Shown piece after piece: positions 58,648-64,000 of a DNA stretch of 64,000 nucleotides. The DNA is taken from positions 186,001 to 250,000 of the forward strand of contig JADJCM010000002.1 of NCBI GenBank assembly GCA_016703225.1, given 5' to 3'. A program made the translations under genes and the position numbers. The notes below the pieces were generated by a model. That model did not search any database, was not told the origin of the DNA, and saw nothing but the letters and a program-made list of their open reading frames with translations. Every line of letters begins with the position of its first letter. Positions within the stretch are counted from its first letter, which is position 1. Source of the stretch: Lysobacterales bacterium (GTDB lineage Bacteria; Pseudomonadota; Gammaproteobacteria; Xanthomonadales; Ahniellaceae).

Positions 58648-60198
58648 TCAGGGCGACGCGATCCGCGCCAGCCGGCGATAGAGCGGCGCGAGTTGCGCGT
58701 ACATGCGGCGGTAGACGTCGCGGTGCAGGGCGGCGTAGACGCGGGCATTTTCCGGGTTCGGGGTGAAGCGGCGGCCGCAGTGGCTCATGGCGGCGACGGC
58801 GGCAGCGAAGTCGCGGTGCAGGCCGAGGCCGACGCTGATCGCCATCGCGGCGCCCAGACCCGAGGTTTCGTGCGTGTGCGCGCGTTGCGCCGGCAGGTCG
58901 AACAGGTCGGCGGTGAGTTGCATCGCGGCATCGGATTGCGCGCCGCCGCCGGAGACGCGCAGTTCGGTCACCGCGCAGCCGCCGCGTTGTTCGATGCGTT
59001 CGCGTCCGTCGCGCAGTGCGTGGCCGAGGCCTTCGAGGATGGCGCGATACAGGTGCGCGCGCGTGTGCACGTCACTGAAGCCGATGATCGCGCCGCGCGC
59101 CTCGGGCCCGGGATGGCGCACGCCGGGCGACCAGTACGGTTGCAGCATCAGCCCGTCGCAGCCCGGCGGCACCTGCGCGATCAGCGCATCGAACAGCGAC
59201 TCGGTGGCGACGCCCAGGCCTTCGGCGAGCACCTGCTCCGGATGTCCGAACTGTTCCTTGAACCAGCGCACCAGCCAATAGCCTCGGAAAATCTGCACCT
59301 CGCAGTTGTACTGGCCCGGCAGCAGCGCCGGGTAGGGCGGCACGAACGGCGTCGCCTCCAGGTAGCGTGGCGTGGTGATGCTGAAGGTCGCGGTGGTGCC
59401 ATACGACAGCGCGCCCTGGTGCGGGGCGACGGCGCCGCTGCCCACGATCTCGCAGGCCTTGTCGGCGGCTGCGGCGAACACCGGCAGCCCGGCGGGAATG
59501 CCGGTCGAAGCCGATGCTTCGGGCGTGATCTGGCCGAGTTCCGCGCCGACAGGGAACAGCTGCGGCAGCTGCGCGCGCGCGCACTGCAATGCGCCCCACT
59601 TCCAGTCGAGTGCGCCGGCCCAGCGCTGGCGCTTGAAATCGAACGGCAGGTAGGCAACCTGGTTCGCCACCGAGTCGACCACGCGCCCGCACAGGCGCAG
59701 GTGCAGCAGCCCCGAGACCAGCAGCCAGTGCGCGGTCGAACGCGCCACTTCCGGATGCTGCTCGGCGATCCAGTTGACCTGCGCGCGGGCGGCGAAGTCG
59801 CGCACCGTGGCGCCGAGCCCGAGCGCCGCGAACGCGGCGCGCCACGGCCACGCCGGGCGCGGCGGATGCGCGGCGCGGCGGCGATCCAGCCAGGTGATCG
59901 CCGGAGACAACACGCGACCATCGGCAGCGACCGGCATCAGCGTGCCGCGTTGGGTGGTGACGGCGACGCCGGCGACGCGGTCGCGCGCCGTAGCAGGCAG
60001 ATCCCACAGCTTGCGGCAGGTCGCCGCGGTCGCAAGCCACAGCGCTTCGCCGTCGTGTTCGTGCCATTCCGGTTGCGGCGAGCGGTAGCCATCGAGCGCG
60101 GTCTGCGCCTTCGCCACCAAGTTGCCGGCACCGTCGAACAGCATCGCGCGCACGCTCTGCGTGCCGCAGTCGAGCGCGAGCAGCAGCGGCGTGCTCAT
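58648..60198 (-). CDS. FGGY-family carbohydrate kinase
   Basis: 516 residues from ATG 60198, which overlaps the glpD stop. Two actin-like halves are visible: ALDCGTQSVRAMLFD with the Mg/ATP-site residues and VSGGGAQSDAAMQLTADLF, the FGGY signature region. The catalytic Asp is expected near AITWLDRR-type or similar segment. Sequence features are closer to xylulokinase-like FGGY members than to classical glycerol kinase, so the sugar or polyol is uncertain. Its operon partners suggest a glycerol-related substrate. Confidence 0.85.
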   Translation of the reverse strand: MSTPLLLALDCGTQSVRAMLFDGAGNLVAKAQTALDGYRSPQPEWHEHDGEALWLATAATCRKLWDLPATARDRVAGVAVTTQRGTLMPVAADGRVLSPAITWLDRRRAAHPPRPAWPWRAAFAALGLGATVRDFAARAQVNWIAEQHPEVARSTAHWLLVSGLLHLRLCGRVVDSVANQVAYLPFDFKRQRWAGALDWKWGALQCARAQLPQLFPVGAELGQITPEASASTGIPAGLPVFAAAADKACEIVGSGAVAPHQGALSYGTTATFSITTPRYLEATPFVPPYPALLPGQYNCEVQIFRGYWLVRWFKEQFGHPEQVLAEGLGVATESLFDALIAQVPPGCDGLMLQPYWSPGVRHPGPEARGAIIGFSDVHTRAHLYRAILEGLGHALRDGRERIEQRGGCAVTELRVSGGGAQSDAAMQLTADLFDLPAQRAHTHETSGLGAAMAISVGLGLHRDFAAAVAAMSHCGRRFTPNPENARVYAALHRDVYRRMYAQLAPLYRRLARIASP

Positions 60199-61776
60199 GC
60201 GCTCGGTAGTGCGTGCTGCGCCGACCACAGGGCGCGATAGCGCGCGTGTTCGGTGTCCCAGCGCGAAGCGTCCCAGCCAAGTTCGCTGCAGAGCAGATCG
60301 CGCAGCTCCGGCAGCAGCGCCTCACCGGCGCCGGCTTCGTTCAGGCCGATGCGCGTGCGTCGCAGCAGCAGGTCATCGAGATGCAGCACCTGCTCGTGGC
60401 GGCACACATGGCGCAGCTCGGCAAGACAGACGAGACCGCTCCCAAGGCGCGCGCGCGCCACGGGTTCCTGCTGCGCCAGGTCCACCACGCCATCGCCGTA
60501 GCGGCCACGCCAGCGTCGACGTTGCCAGTCGGGCAGCGCGGCGTTTGCAGCCGCATCGGTCGGCATGGCGAATACGGCGGCATTCGCCCGCGCGCGGGCG
60601 CAGCATCGGCAGCTGCGCGCGCAGTTGTTCCAGCACCTGCAGCGCGGTGGAGCGGAAGGTGGTGAGCTTGCCGCCGCTGACCGTGGTCAGCCCGTGTTCG
60701 CTGACGATCAGGTGTTCGCGGTTTTCCTGCGACGGCGGCAGGTCGCGATTCGACGACACCACCGGGCGCACGCCGGACCAGCTGCACAGCGCCTCGTCGG
60801 CGCGCAGCCCAAGCGACGGGAACTGGCGGTGCAGGGCGCGCATCAGGTAGGCGACTTCGGCATGGCTGATCGACGGCGCACGTTCCAGCGGTACCTGGTG
60901 GTCGAGGTCGGTGGTGCCGACCAGGGTCGCGCCTTCCCACGGCATCGCATACACCGGACGCGCGTCGTCGGGATGAAACAGCGCCACCGCCTGCGCTACC
61001 GGCAAGCGCCAGGCCGGGAACAGCAGGTGGCTGCCGCGCAACGGCCGCAATCTCGGCGCCAACCCGAGCCCACCGCGCAAGGCATCGGCGCCGCAGCCGG
61101 TGGCGTTGATCACGCAGCGCGCGCTCACCTCGAACGCAGCCTCGCCTTCGGCTTCGACGCGCACGCCGCGCACCGGTTGGGTATCGCCGTCGCGCAGCAG
61201 CGCGGTGACGCGGGCGTAGTTCAGACACAGCGCGCCGGCGCATTCGGCTTCGAGCAGCACGCGCAGGGTCAGGCGCGCGTCGTCGGTGGTCGCATCCAGG
61301 TAACGCCAACCGCCGCGCAGCCCGGCACTGGCGAGAACGGGCGCGTGACGCAGCATCTCGGCGGCGTCGAGCCAGGCGCGAGTGCGCTGGCCGGCAAAGG
61401 CGTCGTAGATCGCCAACCCGATGCCGACCACGTGCCGGCTGCCCGGCGTATCGACATGGAACGGCAACAGGAACGGCAGCGGCTCGACCAGTCCCGGCGC
61501 CGCGCGCAGCAACGCATTGCGTTCGCGCACCGACTCGCGCGTCAGCCCGAGCCGGCCCTGCTTCAGATAGCGCAGGCCGCCGTGCACCAGCTTGGACGAG
61601 CGCGACGAAGTGCCGCTGGCGAAATCGCTGGCCTCGACCAGTGCGACGCGCGCACCGGCGTGCGCCGCTTCGAGCGCGATGCCGGCACCGGCGATGCCGC
61701 CGCCGATCACCAGCACGTCGAGCGCGTCGCCGCTGCGCAGGCGCTCGATGCGCTCGGCGCGCGACATCGGCTTCAT
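60195..61776 (-). pseudogene. glpD: Glycerol-3-phosphate dehydrogenase, frameshifted in this sequence
   Basis: The first 390 or so codons from 61776 encode the FAD-binding part (DVLVIGGGIAGAGIALEAAHAG, SSRSSKLVHGGLRYLKQGR, VRPVVSSNRDLPPSQ, GGKLTTFRSTA). Near 60560-60610, a GC-rich CGCGCG stretch, the frame changes and the C-terminal domain continues in another frame to the stop at 60195 (CRHEQVLHLDDLLLRRTRIGL). Joined, it would be about 527 residues, normal for GlpD, which oxidises sn-glycerol-3-phosphate to DHAP. It is either a pseudogene or a one-base sequencing error. It is coupled to the oxidase gene upstream and the kinase downstream. Confidence 0.82.
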
Positions 61777-63380
61777 GCGCGTTCTTCGAGCAGGTTGCCG
61801 CTGGCGAATACGCCGTGCGGATCGAAGTGGTCGACCATTGCGCGCAGCGCGGCGATGCCGGCTTCACCCTTCTCGGCGGCGAGATAGGGCGCATGGTCCT
61901 TGCCGACGCCGTGCTGGTGGCTGATGGTGCCGCCGTGCGCAACGATCGCCATGCTCACGGCTTGTTTCAGCGCCTGCCAGCGGCGCCAACTCGAATCGAA
62001 ATCAGGCCCGACGCGGAACACGAAGGTGCTGTACACGCTGCTGCCCTGCGCATACAGGTGCGACAGGTGGGTGTAGGCATGCGCGCGCTCGCCAAACGTC
62101 GCCAGCGCGTCGCGCCCGGCCTGTTCGATGGCGTGCAGCATCGGCGTCACCTTGGGCCAGTCGCAGGCGGTTTCCATGGTGTCCACCGCGTAGCCGTGCT
62201 GCCACAGCGCGTTGCGCAGGTAGACGCTGCGAAAGCGGTTCGCCTCCCAGCGCCGGCCAAGCGCACCGCCAGTGGCGACTCCGCCGTGGCGGCGCCAGAT
62301 CGCTGCCGCCTCGCGCTGCATCGCGCGCACCTGTGCGCCAGAGCCGGTACATCCAACCAGCATCAGCACCTTGCCCGCAGCGACGCCGCGCAGACGCAGG
62401 TAGCGCTCCAGCCACGCCACCTGGCGACCGTGTCCGGCCAGGGTCAGCGTGGTGCGCGTCTCCAGCGCGTTGGCCAGGCGCAGCATCGACAGTCCGAGGC
62501 GTGCCTGCGCCAGTTCGCGCGCGCAGGCGGCACCGCGGTCCCAGTCGGGCAGGAACACGGCGATGAAGCGTTCGCACTCGGGCAGGCGGCTGATGCGCAC
62601 CGTGGCTTCGCTGAGCACGCCGATGCGACCTTCGGAGCCGAGCACCCACTCGCGCAGATCCGGGCCTGCGGCCGAGGCCGGAAAGGTCGGCAGCTCCAGC
62701 GTCGCACTGGGCGTGTCCAGGCGGCCACCGGCGAACAGCGCCTCGATGCGGCCGTAGCGCGATGACTGCTGGCCCGAGGAGCGCGTCACCACCCAGCCGC
62801 CGAGCGACGCGAACTCGAAACTCTGCGGGTAGTGGCCAAGCATCCAGCCCTGCGCGCGCAACTGCGCTTCCAGATCGGGGCCGAGCACGCCGGCCTCGAA
62901 GCGCGCAAGGCGCGCATCGGCGTCGATCCACAGCAGGCGGCGCAGGCGCCGCAGCGACAGCGCCAGCACCGGGCGCTCGCCCGCGGGTGGCGTCAGATGG
63001 CCGACGACGCTGGTCGCGCCGCCGACCGGAATCACCCGCAAGCGGTGCGCGCTCGCCCAGTCCAGCAGCGCGCGCAGCTCCGCGACCGAATCCGGCTCGG
63101 CGACGCCATCGCACACGGTGCCGATGACACCGAAACGCAGCCGCAGCCAGTCTCCGCAACTCTGCCCGAAACTCGCGCGCAGGCGCGCCTCCGCCGCGGT
63201 GTCGATCGCATCATGCGCCGGCAGCCGCGATACCTGCGCCGCCACCGCCGCACAAGCCGCATCGAGACCCGCATCGCGCGGCGCCGTCCCCGGCCCGATC
63301 GCCGCAGCCAGGAATTCCAGCACCGGCGTAACCAGGCTCAGTTCGACGCTGTCATCGCCCCATCCGTTCCATCGCCGCAT
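61773..63380 (-). CDS. FAD-linked oxidase, alkyl-DHAP-synthase-like
   Basis: 535 residues. The FAD-binding PCMH fold has RVIPVGGATSVVGHLTPP and WVVTRSSGQQSSRYGRIEAL; the C-terminal part has the His-rich HQHGVGKDHAPYL motif near the end. The layout and length match alkyldihydroxyacetonephosphate-synthase-like and D-lactate-dehydrogenase-like oxidases. First gene of the oxidase-glpD-kinase operon, which suggests a role in glycerol- or ether-lipid-related metabolism; this is inference. Confidence 0.8.
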   Translation of the reverse strand: MRRWNGWGDDSVELSLVTPVLEFLAAAIGPGTAPRDAGLDAACAAVAAQVSRLPAHDAIDTAAEARLRASFGQSCGDWLRLRFGVIGTVCDGVAEPDSVAELRALLDWASAHRLRVIPVGGATSVVGHLTPPAGERPVLALSLRRLRRLLWIDADARLARFEAGVLGPDLEAQLRAQGWMLGHYPQSFEFASLGGWVVTRSSGQQSSRYGRIEALFAGGRLDTPSATLELPTFPASAAGPDLREWVLGSEGRIGVLSEATVRISRLPECERFIAVFLPDWDRGAACARELAQARLGLSMLRLANALETRTTLTLAGHGRQVAWLERYLRLRGVAAGKVLMLVGCTGSGAQVRAMQREAAAIWRRHGGVATGGALGRRWEANRFRSVYLRNALWQHGYAVDTMETACDWPKVTPMLHAIEQAGRDALATFGERAHAYTHLSHLYAQGSSVYSTFVFRVGPDFDSSWRRWQALKQAVSMAIVAHGGTISHQHGVGKDHAPYLAAEKGEAGIAALRAMVDHFDPHGVFASGNLLEERA

Positions 63381-63429
63381 CGTTGCTTCTCCGCTGGTGC
63401 GGCAGACGGCGCCGCACCGTCACGCCAAG

Positions 63430-64000
63430 TCAGAACCCGCGATCACCGGAGAGGATGCCACCGAGTCCGCCGAGGACCGAGCCTTCCTCCTTCGAGCCGC
63501 CGCGCTGGTAGGCGGCGGCGAACATGCGGCCGGCCATGCGCGAGAACGGCAGTGACTGCATCCAGACGTGGCCGGGGCCGGTCATCTGCGCGAGGAACAC
63601 GCCTTCGCCGCCGAACAGCATCGACTTCACGCCGCCGACCGGGATCACGTCGAACTGCACGTTGCTGGTCATCGCGACCACGCAGCCGGTGTCCACCTCC
63701 AGGCGTTCGCCGGCAGCGAGCTCGCGTTCGACGATGGTGCCGCCGGCATGCACGAACACCAGGCCATCGCCTTCGAGTTTCTGCATGATGAAGCCCTCGC
63801 CGCCGAACAGCGCGGTCATCACCTTCTTCTGGAAGAAGATGCCGATCGACACGCCGCGCGCCGCGGCCAGGAACGAGTCCTTCTGGCAAATGATCTTGCC
63901 GCCGTAGTTCGACAGCGTGAACGGGATGATCGTGCCCGGATACGGTGCCGCGAACGCGACCTTGGCTTTGCCGGAATTGCCGCTGTGCGTGAACACGGTG
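63430..64000 (-). CDS. AIM24/TIGR00266 family protein, C-terminal portion
   Basis: The gene runs off the window edge, so its start is not seen; 190 codons are present. Repeated β-strand pattern with GEGFIMQKLEGDGLVFVHAGG and FGGEGVFLAQMTGPGHVWMQS, the duplicated TRAP-like β-barrel of the AIM24/TIGR00266 family. It ends in a Gly/Ser-rich tail. Family function is not established. It precedes the oxidase gene by 49 bp in the same orientation and may share its promoter. Confidence 0.85.
   Translation of the reverse strand, partial: TVFTHSGNSGKAKVAFAAPYPGTIIPFTLSNYGGKIICQKDSFLAAARGVSIGIFFQKKVMTALFGGEGFIMQKLEGDGLVFVHAGGTIVERELAAGERLEVDTGCVVAMTSNVQFDVIPVGGVKSMLFGGEGVFLAQMTGPGHVWMQSLPFSRMAGRMFAAAYQRGGSKEEGSVLGGLGGILSGDRGF

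Overview
The window is about 64 kb of GC-rich DNA, apparently from a gammaproteobacterium of the Xanthomonadales/Lysobacterales group. This is inferred from a gspGHIJK-LMN type II secretion (T2SS) locus of xps type, a nudE-cysQ-mazG block, a Thx ribosomal protein, paired REP palindromes built on a GTAGGAGCGAC core, and two secreted proteins ending in the same tail (LFKNSFE, LFKDSFED). No rRNA or tRNA gene was recognised. Most of the sequence is ordinary, densely packed chromosome with many ATGA stop/start overlaps. Three stretches look rearranged or acquired: 22.3-26.2 kb, 36.3-38.1 kb and 50.7-58.0 kb.

Layout. 0-8.3 kb: a PIN/ribbon-helix-helix toxin-antitoxin pair cut by the window edge, Thx, histidine-degradation genes hutI, hutF and hutU interleaved with an Ada-AlkA/Ogt alkylation-repair pair and a SemiSWEET transporter, then a HigBA-type toxin-antitoxin pair. 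8.5-22.1 kb: secreted S9 and S8 peptidases, two secreted proteins of unknown function, a VOC protein, enoyl-CoA hydratase, FKBP isomerase, CoA-pyrophosphatase-type Nudix, SseA-type sulfurtransferase, a PstS-like/OmpA fusion, a lipoprotein and a DUF808 membrane protein. 22.3-27 kb: rsmE is followed by two tandem copies of a two-gene unit (a Gly-rich secreted protein A and an anchored protein B), each copy ending in a 3' fragment of rsmE. Each copy has a homopolymeric C tract inside an apparent -35/-10 promoter spacer, of 10 C in one copy and 13 C in the other.

27-42 kb: bioA, then T2SS genes gspG-H-I-J-K, a divergent acyltransferase/ABC-transporter/GntR block, gspL-M, an OLD-like ATPase-nuclease gene, gspN, and the inositol-phosphatase-like/nudE/cysQ/mazG block. 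42-50.7 kb: a large FG-GAP/Ig-like/DUF11 secreted protein, small envelope genes, a PilZ protein, a two-component system and a pair of bacterial PH-domain membrane proteins.

50.7-58 kb: a tatD remnant, a complete group II intron, then an integron gene-cassette array. Six attC sites separate TIR/deoxyribosyltransferase-like, PD-(D/E)XK-like, HNH and unknown genes, and the array ends at a HicAB pair. No integron integrase lies in the window, so locally this is an attC cluster without integrase. 58-64 kb: a small membrane protein, then a minus-strand operon of an alkyl-DHAP-synthase-like oxidase, glpD (frameshifted here) and an FGGY kinase, and a partial AIM24-family gene.

The most promising features are the poly-C promoter tracts on the duplicated A-B unit, the attC cluster with its nuclease-like and effector-like cassettes, and the OLD-like nuclease inside the T2SS locus. 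All functions are read from motifs and remembered families; no database search was run.
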